From positions 1-30,111 of IMG/VR virus record IMGVR_UViG_3300037508_001306: a DNA stretch of 30,111 nucleotides. One strand, written 5' to 3'. A program made the translations under genes and the position numbers. The stretch comes from a virus. A model generated the notes under the pieces. That model did no database searches and was not told the DNA's origin. It saw only the letters and a list, made by a program, of their open reading frames with translations. This document shows positions 22,559 through 30,111 of the stretch, piece after piece (within the stretch, counting starts at the first letter, position 1; each line of letters opens with the position of its first letter).

Positions 22559-22588
22559 GCTTGCCTCAGATTTTACTCCGAGGCAAGC
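22559..22588 (-). other. Stem-loop after capsid gene
   Basis: GCTTGCCTC (22559-22567) and GAGGCAAGC (22580-22588) are perfect inverted arms of 9 bp with a 12-base loop. No T tract follows on either strand, so this is not a standard terminator. It lies between the capsid stop and the next ribosome-binding site and could slow 3' decay of capsid mRNA or reduce read-through. Confidence 0.6.
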
Positions 22589-22611
22589 CTTGATGAAGGG
22601 AACCTAATTAA

Positions 22612-23871
22612 TTAGGGAACCAAGTATCCGTAGCCGCTGCCGCTGGCGCAAGGAACGAGATCGTTCGCAAGGCTGCAACGGAGGTGGATGATGTAATATC
22701 CCCATTCAGGGAAGATCTGCTTGACGGCACAGGCCATCTTCGCCCGCCAGTAACCACTGTTTTTGTCGGGGTTACAATTTTTATCATACTCGTTGACCCA
22801 GCGGAAATCTCCGCGATAGTTCTGAGCATCATAAACCAGTTTGCCGACTTTGAGGTTCGGGTTCGGGACGAGCCACTCCATCGCCTTCGGATGGAAGATA
22901 ACCGTGGAGGTATACTTCGCATTCTTGTAGGCGGGGTTGACCACGGCTTTCGTGCCCTTGAAGGCACCTTCCGTGATGTAAGGAGCAACCTCGACCAACG
23001 TGCCACCAGCGCCATCGTTGAAGCGTTTCGGGAACGGACGGCTGTGGAACACATAACCAGCGTAGCTCTTCTTAGGAAGAAGCATCTGGCCATTGGTGCC
23101 CAACAGGTCGTTCACACGATCACTCCAGCGGATGTCCTGACGGATGTCCTCGTTGATCTTGACCAACTGTTCGATGGTGGCGCGATCCGACATCACGTTG
23201 AAGACGGGAGCGCCGTCATCGGTGACTGCATCGCCGTCATCTCCAGCGTTGTCCGAGTAGAGGGTGTCGTAGATCTGACGCAGAACGCCAGTCGTAAGAA
23301 CACTCGTCGGGGCCGTGAGATCACTGATCGTGGCCAAATCGTTGGTGATGGAACCAGTGGAACCAAGACCAGTCTGTTTGTCGAAACCTGCCTCAACGCT
23401 CATAACATTGACGTTGGACAGATAATCGTTGTCGTAACGCTTGATCCACTCAACGTTGACGTTGTCGGCCAAGATCTTGATGTAGTTGTTTACATCGTCA
23501 ATCGGGAAGGCCGAGGTGCGAACGTCTTCCAAGCAGATCCAATCCGACTCGACAGCCTGTTGGCGGAGCGAAAAGTTCTTCTGATCGAAGGCGTAGCCGA
23601 CTTTCTTGACGGGAGCCAAGCAGGAGTTGTCCTGACCAGCTTCGCCAGTAACACCGATGGTCTCCCAACCGCTGCCAGAGGCAATCGTGCGGCGGGCGAT
23701 GGTGTTGGTGATCGTTTTGCCCATGTTGTCGGGAAATGCCGACTGGGTGACAAGACGGAGGTAAGGATCTTTATAAAGACCCAAGCGATGGGTACCAAGA
23801 GCAATGCGTCCAGTCTCGCGCTGGAACTGATCACTGATGGCCTCACAAGTTGTAGCAGTTTGTGCTGACAT
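22612..23871 (-). CDS. Major capsid protein (HK97-fold candidate)
   Basis: A 419-residue protein between the scaffold-like gene and downstream head or lysis genes, the standard location for a phage major capsid protein. The sequence is mixed alpha/beta with many short strands (GWETIGVTGEAGQD, VFNVMSDRATIEQLVKINED, KSYAGYVFHSRPFPKRF, a FHPKAMEWLVPNPNLK segment) and no enzyme motif, as expected for an HK97-type fold. The start at 23871 is preceded by a 200-base leader with its own promoter candidate. No prohead-protease cleavage domain is visible at the N-terminus. Confidence 0.85.
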   Translation of the reverse strand: MSAQTATTCEAISDQFQRETGRIALGTHRLGLYKDPYLRLVTQSAFPDNMGKTITNTIARRTIASGSGWETIGVTGEAGQDNSCLAPVKKVGYAFDQKNFSLRQQAVESDWICLEDVRTSAFPIDDVNNYIKILADNVNVEWIKRYDNDYLSNVNVMSVEAGFDKQTGLGSTGSITNDLATISDLTAPTSVLTTGVLRQIYDTLYSDNAGDDGDAVTDDGAPVFNVMSDRATIEQLVKINEDIRQDIRWSDRVNDLLGTNGQMLLPKKSYAGYVFHSRPFPKRFNDGAGGTLVEVAPYITEGAFKGTKAVVNPAYKNAKYTSTVIFHPKAMEWLVPNPNLKVGKLVYDAQNYRGDFRWVNEYDKNCNPDKNSGYWRAKMACAVKQIFPEWGYYIIHLRCSLANDLVPCASGSGYGYLVP

Positions 23872-24080
23872 TTGTTTAGTTTCTTTCTATTTAATTTAAG
23901 GGTTAGGTTTGATATCAAGGCATAGAATGCCCATCTATCGGTTGATTTTCTGGGCCGCGACCAGAGATTTACGGCAACAAATTTTGAAGGCTAACCCGCC
24001 AGCGAGGCATCCGCGACCAACTCGGACTTAAGTCTTGAGCGCAAACTATTACATTTACGCCAAATTGTCAATAGCAGAAT
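23872..24080 (-). promoter_or_regulatory. Capsid-gene leader with promoter candidate
   Basis: This 209-base gap has no open frame. On the minus strand TTGACA (24071-24066) is a perfect -35; TAGTTT (24048-24043) lies 17 bases on. A perfect 10-bp palindrome GACTTAAGTC (24034-24025) follows near the expected start, as an operator might. The remaining leader of about 165 bases contains CCGCGACCA twice (plus-strand sense, about 23954 and 24011) and would precede the capsid ATG at 23871. Confidence 0.55.
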
Positions 24081-25400
24081 TTAGCGGAATATAGATTTTC
24101 CGAAATTCATCAAGCTATCCACATCCTCATCTTCTTCGCTGGCATCCGTTTCGGTAGCCTTGCCAAGACTCGGAGTGGCCCCAACTAGTCCTTCCAGTTG
24201 GGTCTTAAGTTCTTTGATTTCGGCGTCCTTGGTCTCGCTAACCTTCTGCAATTGGGCAGAATAATGGTTGATGGCACTTTCAAGGAAGGGGACAACAGCG
24301 GCCCGCGCAAGGATGGCGCTTCGGTCTTCGACGCTCAAGCGATCCAGATTGGTCTCTGCGGCGTTTTTCTTGGCGCTGCGGATGTGGCTATTCCAGTCAT
24401 CCTGTCCGTCGATTTCTTGGAGGAAATTGTAGCGGTCTTCCAAATTTGTCCACGTTTTGGCCGTGAAGGCTTTTTGGAGACGAAGATCGTTCTCAATAAA
24501 TTCCTGTTCAGATTGGGCCTTGCGGGCATTTTCTGCCTCTGAGAGGGATTCGGCCTCCTTCTGGAACCGCTCATGGTATTGAGCCAGTTCATGGTATTTA
24601 TCGGCCATCTTGACAATGGACATCTGCTCCATGCGCTTGAAGTCTCCCGTCAGGTCTTCTAGGGAGTCGATTCTCTTTCGGGCATCGGGCTCGGTGAGGG
24701 CTTGCCAGAGTTTACTGAAGTCCGCGTCATTGGCCTCTGCAATAGCCCTTAGATCGCCCTGAAGGCCAGCCAGAGGCTTTTTGATGGACTCAACGTACTC
24801 TGGGCTTCTTTCAAAGTTGGCGGTCTTTAGCTCACGATTAAGCTCTGCCATGCGGGTCTTGTACCCCTCTAGCTCTTCTTGGAGGGACTTGACTGTCTCC
24901 CCCTCATATTTTCCAACCTTCTCCTTGGTGGCTTCCAGTTCGGCCTTGAGGCGATCCCGCTCTTCGCGGGCCTTTTTCATTTCAGTTTTAATCTCTTTCC
25001 AGCTTGAGATGCCCTTCTCGGAATCATCTCCTTCGGGCCTGTCTGCCACTTCTTTATCTTGGAAATGGGGGTTGAGAGGAAGATCGTCATCTGAAGCATC
25101 TGCCTTCGGAGCCTCTTCTTTGGTCTCCTTGGATGCGCTCTCGGTAATCTTCTCTACCGCCTTGGCCGTCTCTTCCTTGGTTGCTTTGGCCTTGGGCTCC
25201 GCTTTAACGGGAGCTTTTTTCTCCGCCTTGGGAGCTTCCTCTTTCGGGGTTTCGGCGGCGGGCGTTGGCTCTTCTTGCTGGGTTTCAGGGGCGGGCGTCT
25301 CACTTGGAGTGGGTTCTACAGGTTCTTGATTTTTGCCACCAAAGATTGTGCCAGCAAAGTCTGCGTCACCCGTGAGGGCTGAATTGAGGATATCGGCCAT
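24081..25400 (-). CDS. Scaffold-like protein
   Basis: A 439-residue protein directly upstream of the capsid gene. Residues 25-115 are low-complexity Pro/Ala/Glu/Lys (for example PAAETPKEEAPKAEKK); residues 140-200 and 270-310 are long charged helices likely to form coiled coils (ETVKSLQEELEGYKTRMAEL). The size, charge, helicity and location fit a scaffolding protein that assembles the procapsid and leaves before packaging. No protease motif is seen. Confidence 0.8.
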   Translation of the reverse strand: MADILNSALTGDADFAGTIFGGKNQEPVEPTPSETPAPETQQEEPTPAAETPKEEAPKAEKKAPVKAEPKAKATKEETAKAVEKITESASKETKEEAPKADASDDDLPLNPHFQDKEVADRPEGDDSEKGISSWKEIKTEMKKAREERDRLKAELEATKEKVGKYEGETVKSLQEELEGYKTRMAELNRELKTANFERSPEYVESIKKPLAGLQGDLRAIAEANDADFSKLWQALTEPDARKRIDSLEDLTGDFKRMEQMSIVKMADKYHELAQYHERFQKEAESLSEAENARKAQSEQEFIENDLRLQKAFTAKTWTNLEDRYNFLQEIDGQDDWNSHIRSAKKNAAETNLDRLSVEDRSAILARAAVVPFLESAINHYSAQLQKVSETKDAEIKELKTQLEGLVGATPSLGKATETDASEEDEDVDSLMNFGKSIFR

Positions 25401-25418
25401 AATAGTATATTAGTTATG

Positions 25419-25709
25419 TTAGTTGGTTTCTTCTGAAGTTATATGGGAAAAGGGTTCTGGCAAGTCAAATTTAGGTTTATTTACCTGTCCATAACCAAGA
25501 GTTTCAATGAGATCCATAACCTCTTGACTGCCCTCATAAAAACCCGCGCTCTTAATGAACACTGGCGACAGATCAAAACCTTGCGCCACAGGACTACTGC
25601 TCCGCTTCGGACGAACCCGTTTGGAGATGAATTTAAGCCCCTTCTGCATATGGGGCATCGCCCACGTTTTGCTCCATTCACGGGCGTCCTGATCGGTCCA
25701 TTCAGTCAT
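25419..25709 (-). CDS. Hypothetical protein between portal and scaffold
   Basis: The product is 96 residues from the ATG at 25709 (MTEWTDQDAREWSKTW...). The longer frame begins at a TTG at 25739 whose extension contains a hairpin-forming sequence (25723-25735), so I prefer the ATG. The protein is basic in the middle (KFISKRVRPKRSSS) with a hydrophobic helix later (EVMDLIETLGYG). It has no recognised domain. Its place between portal and scaffold suggests head assembly, but nothing in the sequence proves it. Confidence 0.68.
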   Translation of the reverse strand: MTEWTDQDAREWSKTWAMPHMQKGLKFISKRVRPKRSSSPVAQGFDLSPVFIKSAGFYEGSQEVMDLIETLGYGQVNKPKFDLPEPFSHITSEETN

Positions 25710-25722
25710 TAGATATATACTA

Positions 25723-25735
25723 CCGCTAACAGCGG
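25723..25735 (-). other. Small hairpin in portal 3' gap
   Basis: On the minus strand CCGCT-GTT-AGCGG forms a 5-bp stem with a 3-base loop, in the 50-base gap between the portal stop (25760) and the ATG of the next gene. No T tract follows. It may be an mRNA stability or pausing element. Confidence 0.45.
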
Positions 25736-25759
25736 ACAAGTGGTTTGTCTAGTAGAAAG

Positions 25760-28036
25760 TTATACTTGTGTAGCCATCGGGGGTCGGCCTGCGGGCCTAG
25801 CCGTTTTCTCTAGAATAGAACTCCGCGTCTTAAGATCATTAAGAGCCATCTGTTGCCTGATCGTCTCCATCTTCTGTTGATGGGTTTCTTGATTCATCAT
25901 CCGCTTCTCCTGCATCTCGGCTAGTTTAAGTTGGGCCTTCTGGAATTCCATTTCCATCTTGGGATCAATCTGCTGTTGTCCCCCTTCTTGCGGGGCCATA
26001 GCAGCCTCTTGCATTTGGCTCTGTTCGGCCATAGCCCGATTGATTACCTGCTGCTCCAATTCATCAACATAGGCCGTGACGTTCTGAAGCTGGCGTTTAA
26101 GTTCGTTGACCTCTTGCTTGCGGAAGCTGTTGTTTGAGAAGAGAACCAAATGCTCGGTGGTATGGTCGGCTGTGGGACGGAGGATGGCCATAGCCCGCTC
26201 ATCGGGCATCTGCTGTTGGCGATGCATTTCAATAATCTCCGCCATAAGAGGAATGTGGGCTTCGATATGCACAGCATGGTTTTGGCTGTCATGCACCATC
26301 TGTTGAATGCCATTACGAAGGTTGCCGTTTTCAAGGTTGGCAATATCAAAGTCAATTGTACGGCGGGGGCCTTTCTCGGAGACGAAGAGGTTGACCTTCT
26401 GCCAACCCACCCCAGAGATACCAGCGATGACGGAACGAAGGGTGTTCTCTTTGCCCTTTTCGTCCATCAAGGAGTAAAGCTCCATGAGTTGCTTGGAGGC
26501 CATTTCGGTCATTACGGGGCTTCCATCGCCCATGGCGCGGAAGGCTGTGACTTTAAGAAACTGGCGCATCCGCTCAACACTTACTCCTCTACGTAGACAG
26601 CGTTTACGGAATTCTAGGGCTAGGCGTCCACCCTTATCGTTGGCTGTGAGAAGGGGGCTAACTGCTCTACGATACTGCTCGGTCAGAAGTTTGTTATATG
26701 GAGTGTAAAAGAGTTCCAGTGCTGCGGCGTTGAGCGTGGATTCTTGGCGGGCCTGCTGGACAACTTCGGTAGCCGACCTTGCTTGGCCTTCGGGCGTGGT
26801 CTGCCTAGAACGGTAGCTACCTGTATTATTCTGCAACACCTGACTCATCAGGTTGTAAACAGGAAGCCCCTGAGTTGCTACTGCGGGAGGTTGAAGTTGG
26901 ATCGGGGTCAGCCCGCTAGGGATAAATGTATAAGGCCCGACCTCAATGTATTGAAAGTCTTGGATGGCTTCGGCGTCACCCTGCAACTGGATAAGCCCAG
27001 AAGTAATGGCGGCTTGGGCGGCTTGGCACAACACGCGGTTGGAAATCTGAATCTGATTGTAGATCTTCTGCTTGAGCCCGCGAATGGTGTGGAAGGTTCC
27101 TTGTCCCACTCCGTAGGTGAAGATGACGAAGCACTGGTTGACATCTCCATAGCGGCTGTAGCGTTCGTAGAGGAAATCCGAAGAATCCCGACTGCCAATC
27201 AACTGGGTGAACTTGCCGTCAAACTCCTTGTTATAACCATAGACCAATTGTGCTCTATGATATGCAGATTCACCCGCATATAGGTCGTTTTCTTTTATTT
27301 CGCGCTCAAAATCTTCCCAGTGGGCAGTGTAGTTCTTCCACTGATCCCGCTTGGTTGATGCCTTCCAGATGGCTTGCTTGACCGCGTTGAGATTCCAGCC
27401 AAGGGCCTTGGCCGCTTTAGGATTGCGGATGTAGTTGTATAGCTCGCTCACGCTCATGGAGCGTTGGACGATGGCTACTTCGATAGATTCGTCTGAAACT
27501 TTAGTGTCGCGAGCCACTTTAAAGTCCTTGAGTCCGCACGGCTCCCAGAAGATGGAGCGTTCGTCGGGCCACATAGCAACCCCAACTCCATCTCCGACAA
27601 ACTCTCTGGAGAGGAGTTGCATGTTATAAGCGTGGTCGTTCCACTCCTTGAGCATCCAGTCAAACTCTTCAGAGATGATCTCAGAGTCCTCGTTGGAGTC
27701 TCCTTCGTAGGAGTCCATGATGACGTTGGCGATGCGGGGCACCCCGTTTTGGAGTTCAATATAGGGGGCTAGAGCAGCCTCCATAATGGAGTTGGCTTCT
27801 CCAAAGTTGGCATTGACTACGTGGGTAAGTCCCTTGGATTTAAGCTCTTCGGCATCATAGGGTGCTTCGCCGTTGACTAGGGCTTGAGCCCGCGCACGAA
27901 GATACGCCGCATCCTCGTCTTGTTCGATATACTTATTTGCAATGGAAATAAGATTGTCGGAGGATTTGATCCGCTTTTTAGGAGGAGATCCCGCCTCGTT
28001 CAAATTCTCCAGTTCTGCGTTACCGTTAGAAGCCAT
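25760..28036 (-). CDS. Portal protein
   Basis: A 758-residue protein in the position and size range of podovirus portals (P22-type about 725). It has the usual mix: a disordered charged N-terminus, an early helix-rich region with repeated acidic segments (EAALAPYIELQNGVPRIANV, DSEIISEEFDWMLKEWNDH), a beta/alpha middle around GDGVGVAMWPDERSIFWEPCG, a YIEVGPYTFIPSGLTPIQL segment, and a long Gln/Met-rich helical C-terminus (about 645-750), as in the portal barrel. The portal sits at one capsid vertex and passes DNA. The upstream gene is the fibre-like gene, 42 bases away. Confidence 0.88.
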   Translation of the reverse strand: MASNGNAELENLNEAGSPPKKRIKSSDNLISIANKYIEQDEDAAYLRARAQALVNGEAPYDAEELKSKGLTHVVNANFGEANSIMEAALAPYIELQNGVPRIANVIMDSYEGDSNEDSEIISEEFDWMLKEWNDHAYNMQLLSREFVGDGVGVAMWPDERSIFWEPCGLKDFKVARDTKVSDESIEVAIVQRSMSVSELYNYIRNPKAAKALGWNLNAVKQAIWKASTKRDQWKNYTAHWEDFEREIKENDLYAGESAYHRAQLVYGYNKEFDGKFTQLIGSRDSSDFLYERYSRYGDVNQCFVIFTYGVGQGTFHTIRGLKQKIYNQIQISNRVLCQAAQAAITSGLIQLQGDAEAIQDFQYIEVGPYTFIPSGLTPIQLQPPAVATQGLPVYNLMSQVLQNNTGSYRSRQTTPEGQARSATEVVQQARQESTLNAAALELFYTPYNKLLTEQYRRAVSPLLTANDKGGRLALEFRKRCLRRGVSVERMRQFLKVTAFRAMGDGSPVMTEMASKQLMELYSLMDEKGKENTLRSVIAGISGVGWQKVNLFVSEKGPRRTIDFDIANLENGNLRNGIQQMVHDSQNHAVHIEAHIPLMAEIIEMHRQQQMPDERAMAILRPTADHTTEHLVLFSNNSFRKQEVNELKRQLQNVTAYVDELEQQVINRAMAEQSQMQEAAMAPQEGGQQQIDPKMEMEFQKAQLKLAEMQEKRMMNQETHQQKMETIRQQMALNDLKTRSSILEKTARPAGRPPMATQV

Positions 28037-28078
28037 TAGGAATAAATAGGTTAGTTTGTTTCGGGATTTAAGTCAAAG

Positions 28079-29197
28079 CTATTGCGTCCATCCCGTAATG
28101 ATCCCGTTGGATATGGTCACGGAGTTGGTGGTGTAGTTGGTTCCATCGTAGGAGACGAAGGTGCGGTTGGTGGTGATGCCGTTGCCAAGGCCGAGGTTGG
28201 TGCGGGTAGCGTCCGCTGACACATTGGTTCTAAAGATTATTCCATTTGTTCCTAGATCAAGGCTCATCCCGCCAGCAGCACGCACATTGAAGGAATTGTC
28301 ATTAGTGGAAGAGAAGGATATAAGATCAGGTGCATTGACTCCATAATCGGCAAAAACAAATGACCCAAAATGAACCGCTTTTGCTGCCGTTCCAGCAGCT
28401 ATAGAGTAGTTGGCCGTTACTTCATTACTTCTTCCACCCAAAACGACTGACAGCCCTCCGCTCACTGCGTGATCACGCCCACCAACAATTACAGAAAAAT
28501 TACCATTACCCGATACAGTGTTATTTGGGCCTGAACCAATAATAGCGGAACCAACACCGCCAGCCACATTTGTTAGCCATGTGGCTCCAAGGCCGAGGTT
28601 AGTGCGGGTGATGGCGGCTCCGTTGGTGTTGCTTGCGCCAAAGGCAATACCTAAACCAGACTCCTCAAGCCTCATGCCAACACTACCAATAAAACTAATT
28701 CTTTGGGAATTTCCCTGCCAACCAATCGCAGCGCCACCTCCTGATGTAGATTGAGAAAATCTTGCCCCAGCAGTGCCAACAGAAATTCCGTTTGTACCAG
28801 TTGTAATTGTATCAAATGTTGGAGAACTATTTGTTCCAACTCCTAAATCATTAAGAAAATTTGCGTTATTTGTATTTGTTAGAACTGGCAAACCAAGACC
28901 GAGGTTGGCGCGGGTGAAAGAGGCTGCGTCAGAGTTTGTGGCATTAAATCGAATCTCTTGGTTAAACCTAAAATAGCTATCAATATAAGTTTCGCCTTCA
29001 CTCTGGATTGTTACCCCATCGTCTATCTTCACATCCGCGCTTAACCAAATGCTATTCGTGAACGTCAAAAAGTTGGTTCCCGTATTGGCGACTACTTGGC
29101 CATTGGCCGTATTAAATCCAAGCGTTTTGATGGTCTGCCCGTAGACCCCGACCCCCAAAATCCCGAATAAAAGTGTAAGTGCTAGTTTCTTCATCAT
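28079..29197 (-). CDS. Secreted-type fibre/adhesin-like protein
   Basis: A 372-residue protein with a typical cleavable signal peptide (Lys residues, then a hydrophobic core about 5-18, then VYGQT with likely cleavage near 20-21). The body contains NLGLG repeat units at residues 98, 200 and 334, each after a T-R-[TA] triplet, and a YadA-like trimeric head region (about 215-285: G-S-A-I-I-G-S-type repeats with GGRxxxVSGG and FGSFVFAD). An NSFNVRAAGG strand near 301-310 is also typical of bacterial trimeric adhesins. A phage virion gene with a signal peptide is unusual. It could be a fibre acquired from a host adhesin, or a surface protein made by infected cells. Confidence 0.75.
   Translation of the reverse strand: MMKKLALTLLFGILGVGVYGQTIKTLGFNTANGQVVANTGTNFLTFTNSIWLSADVKIDDGVTIQSEGETYIDSYFRFNQEIRFNATNSDAASFTRANLGLGLPVLTNTNNANFLNDLGVGTNSSPTFDTITTGTNGISVGTAGARFSQSTSGGGAAIGWQGNSQRISFIGSVGMRLEESGLGIAFGASNTNGAAITRTNLGLGATWLTNVAGGVGSAIIGSGPNNTVSGNGNFSVIVGGRDHAVSGGLSVVLGGRSNEVTANYSIAAGTAAKAVHFGSFVFADYGVNAPDLISFSSTNDNSFNVRAAGGMSLDLGTNGIIFRTNVSADATRTNLGLGNGITTNRTFVSYDGTNYTTNSVTISNGIITGWTQ
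28185..28915 (-). repeat. Three 23-bp dispersed repeats in fibre-like gene
   Basis: CCAAGGCCGAGGTTGGTGCG (then GGT) at 28185-28207 recurs at 28587-28609 and 28893-28915 with one to three changes. They encode the TRTNLGLG/TRANLGLG units. Near-identical DNA in an otherwise diverged gene suggests recent duplication or homologous exchange between modules. Confidence 0.75.
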
Positions 29198-29409
29198 GGT
29201 AATACCTCTGTTAGCGGGGTTCCGTCTGTGTCTACTCTGAGTCGGCGTCTGACCCCGTTGGAATCCCGCAAGATAATCCCCTTGGCCGCACTAGTGATCT
29301 CAATGTCATCCGATCCCACCTTGAAGGCAGCATCGTCTCCCTCCGCATAGGTTCCTGCGGTGGTTCCTGCCACTACGGGCTGGGGATAATATGCTGATAG
29401 GAATGCCAT
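29194..29409 (-). CDS. Small virion-associated protein
   Basis: A 71-residue protein with a C-terminal motif GIILRDSNGVRRRLRVDTDGTPL, the 'GIIL-SPNG-x-R-x-x-V-D-x-x-G' strand pair that recurs in short phage tail or structural proteins. The N-terminal half (MAFLSAYYPQPVV) is hydrophobic and aromatic. It ends by an ATGA overlap with the fibre-like gene, suggesting coupled translation and a related role. Confidence 0.7.
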   Translation of the reverse strand: MAFLSAYYPQPVVAGTTAGTYAEGDDAAFKVGSDDIEITSAAKGIILRDSNGVRRRLRVDTDGTPLTEVLP

Positions 29410-29894
29410 TATGTTTCGGGGTTCGGGGTGGATAGATCAGCCACAGCCTCCGCACTCGCCTCTTCAAACGATGCCGCAGGGATTCCAAAGCTGGCCGCAG
29501 GTGCAGCGACAGGATTCATCGCCCAGCCCAGCATCACGGCCTCCAGCCAGTTCTTCGCGGCGGTCATTTTTACGCCGAGCGGCTTGCCTGCTTGGAGAAG
29601 GGCCATTTCAAAACGCTGGAGGGCGGCGATTTGGTAGGCGCTAAAATACTGCGAGACGATTTGCTCTGCGGTATAGATAAGATCGGTGACCGCCCAAGTG
29701 CGCGTCACAGTCTGCGCTTCCACATTGACGGAATCCGATTGAGTGAGCACTTGGGTTTCGGAGTTGTAAGCAGGCGGTTCGCTTTCCACCACAGTCATCT
29801 CCAAAAGCTCTGGAGCAAGACCGACAATCGGCTCCTCATCAATGCGCGGCCACGGAAGGACTTGTTCTGTTTGGGTATTGTAGAGAAGTTTCAT
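29409..29894 (-). CDS. Conserved-type hypothetical protein, fibre-associated
   Basis: A 161-residue acidic protein. Residues 70-125 (RTWAVTDLIYTAEQIVSQYF, AYQIAALQRFEMALLQAGKPLG, KMTAAKNWLEAVML) form a helical core of a type often encoded next to phage fibre genes, where it may be a chaperone or capsid accessory; I cannot confirm a family. The C-terminal 30 residues are Ala-rich. Its stop overlaps the next gene's start by one base (TAATG). Confidence 0.65.
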   Translation of the reverse strand: MKLLYNTQTEQVLPWPRIDEEPIVGLAPELLEMTVVESEPPAYNSETQVLTQSDSVNVEAQTVTRTWAVTDLIYTAEQIVSQYFSAYQIAALQRFEMALLQAGKPLGVKMTAAKNWLEAVMLGWAMNPVAAPAASFGIPAASFEEASAEAVADLSTPNPET

Positions 29895-29896
29895 GC

Positions 29897-30085
29897 TTAG
29901 AATATTACGCTGACATTAGAAAGTGCAGGAGTTTGAGCCGCTGCCCCTTTCCAAAAGTTGATGCGAACCACATGACCCGCAGGCACGTTGGACGCTGTAA
30001 GCGTGACGGTCTGTGGTGTGTTGATTGCAGTTCCCGTACCTGCAATTTGCTGACCCGTAGTTCGATTAAAGATATTTGCAGCCAT
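29897..30085 (-). CDS. Small beta-rich hypothetical protein
   Basis: A 62-residue protein (MAANIFNRTTGQQI...) with short beta-like strands (TPQTVTLTASNVP, HVVRINFWKG) and no metal, membrane or enzyme motif. It is followed two bases later by the 161-residue gene. The start is the ATG at 30085. Only 26 bases lie beyond it, so its upstream partner is unknown. Confidence 0.6.
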   Translation of the reverse strand: MAANIFNRTTGQQIAGTGTAINTPQTVTLTASNVPAGHVVRINFWKGAAAQTPALSNVSVIF

Positions 30086-30111
30086 TGCCCACGCGTTTGC
30101 ATTAAATGGAT

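Noticed and set aside
22559-22588. Intrinsic terminator after the capsid gene
   Set aside because: The stem is strong, but no T tract follows on either strand.
22684-23868. 394-codon plus-strand frame opposite the capsid gene
   Set aside because: It mirrors the capsid gene on the other strand, and no family pattern is seen; a codon-bias shadow.
1-30111. CRISPR array, insertion sequence, integrase or attachment site
   Set aside because: No regularly spaced repeats, transposase or recombinase motifs were seen on either strand.

Overview
The window is part of a double-stranded DNA bacteriophage genome, most likely a short-tailed (podovirus-like) phage. A portal, a scaffold-like protein and a major capsid protein sit in order. 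A neck protein, two repetitive proteins and a very large internal-type virion protein lie further along. A CHAP endolysin sits beside a holin-like protein. I see no tape measure, sheath, tail tube, integrase, standard tRNA or terminase, so the genome continues outside the window. The host is not shown directly. A fibre-like protein with a cleavable signal peptide, trimeric-adhesin-type repeats and NLGLG modules hints at a Gram-negative, perhaps Verrucomicrobiota-type, host; this is low-confidence inference.

Nearly everything is on the minus strand and reads right to left. From the right end: three small proteins and a fibre-like protein (30.1-28.1 kb); portal, small protein, scaffold-like protein and capsid protein (28.0-22.6 kb), with a likely internal promoter and about 170-nt leader before the capsid gene; small virion or membrane proteins and a lysis cassette (22.5-19.7 kb); a zinc-ribbon microprotein, small acidic proteins, a metallophosphoesterase and a helix-turn-helix-like protein; then a sugar epimerase and a glycosyltransferase (to 16.6 kb).

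A three-gene cassette on the plus strand (11.48-16.6 kb) encodes Thr/Ser/Asn-rich virion-type proteins and is visibly more AT-rich than its surroundings. It converges on the glycosyltransferase gene with no terminator between them. Its left border is a divergent regulatory region holding a strong leftward terminator, a leftward promoter and a probable rightward promoter.

Left of this lie leftward genes for DNA or RNA transactions (OB-like protein, SWIM zinc protein, DUF6496-like basic protein, PD-(D/E)XK nuclease). They share a two-part upstream motif, and a tRNA-sized multi-hairpin RNA lies between two of them. Next come a DUF3431-like protein and three small basic or hypothetical proteins, then the neck protein, two Gln/Glu-rich proteins and a giant gene running off the left edge (at least 1542 codons).

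The most interesting object is that giant gene. It is open in one frame from 4626 to base 1. It carries three N-terminal NWWDKYK repeats, long Gly/Ala-rich hydrophobic stretches typical of ejection proteins, a region resembling an ADP-ribosyltransferase, and an HEAGH zinc-metallopeptidase motif. It looks like a polyvalent effector-carrying virion protein that could be delivered with the genome.
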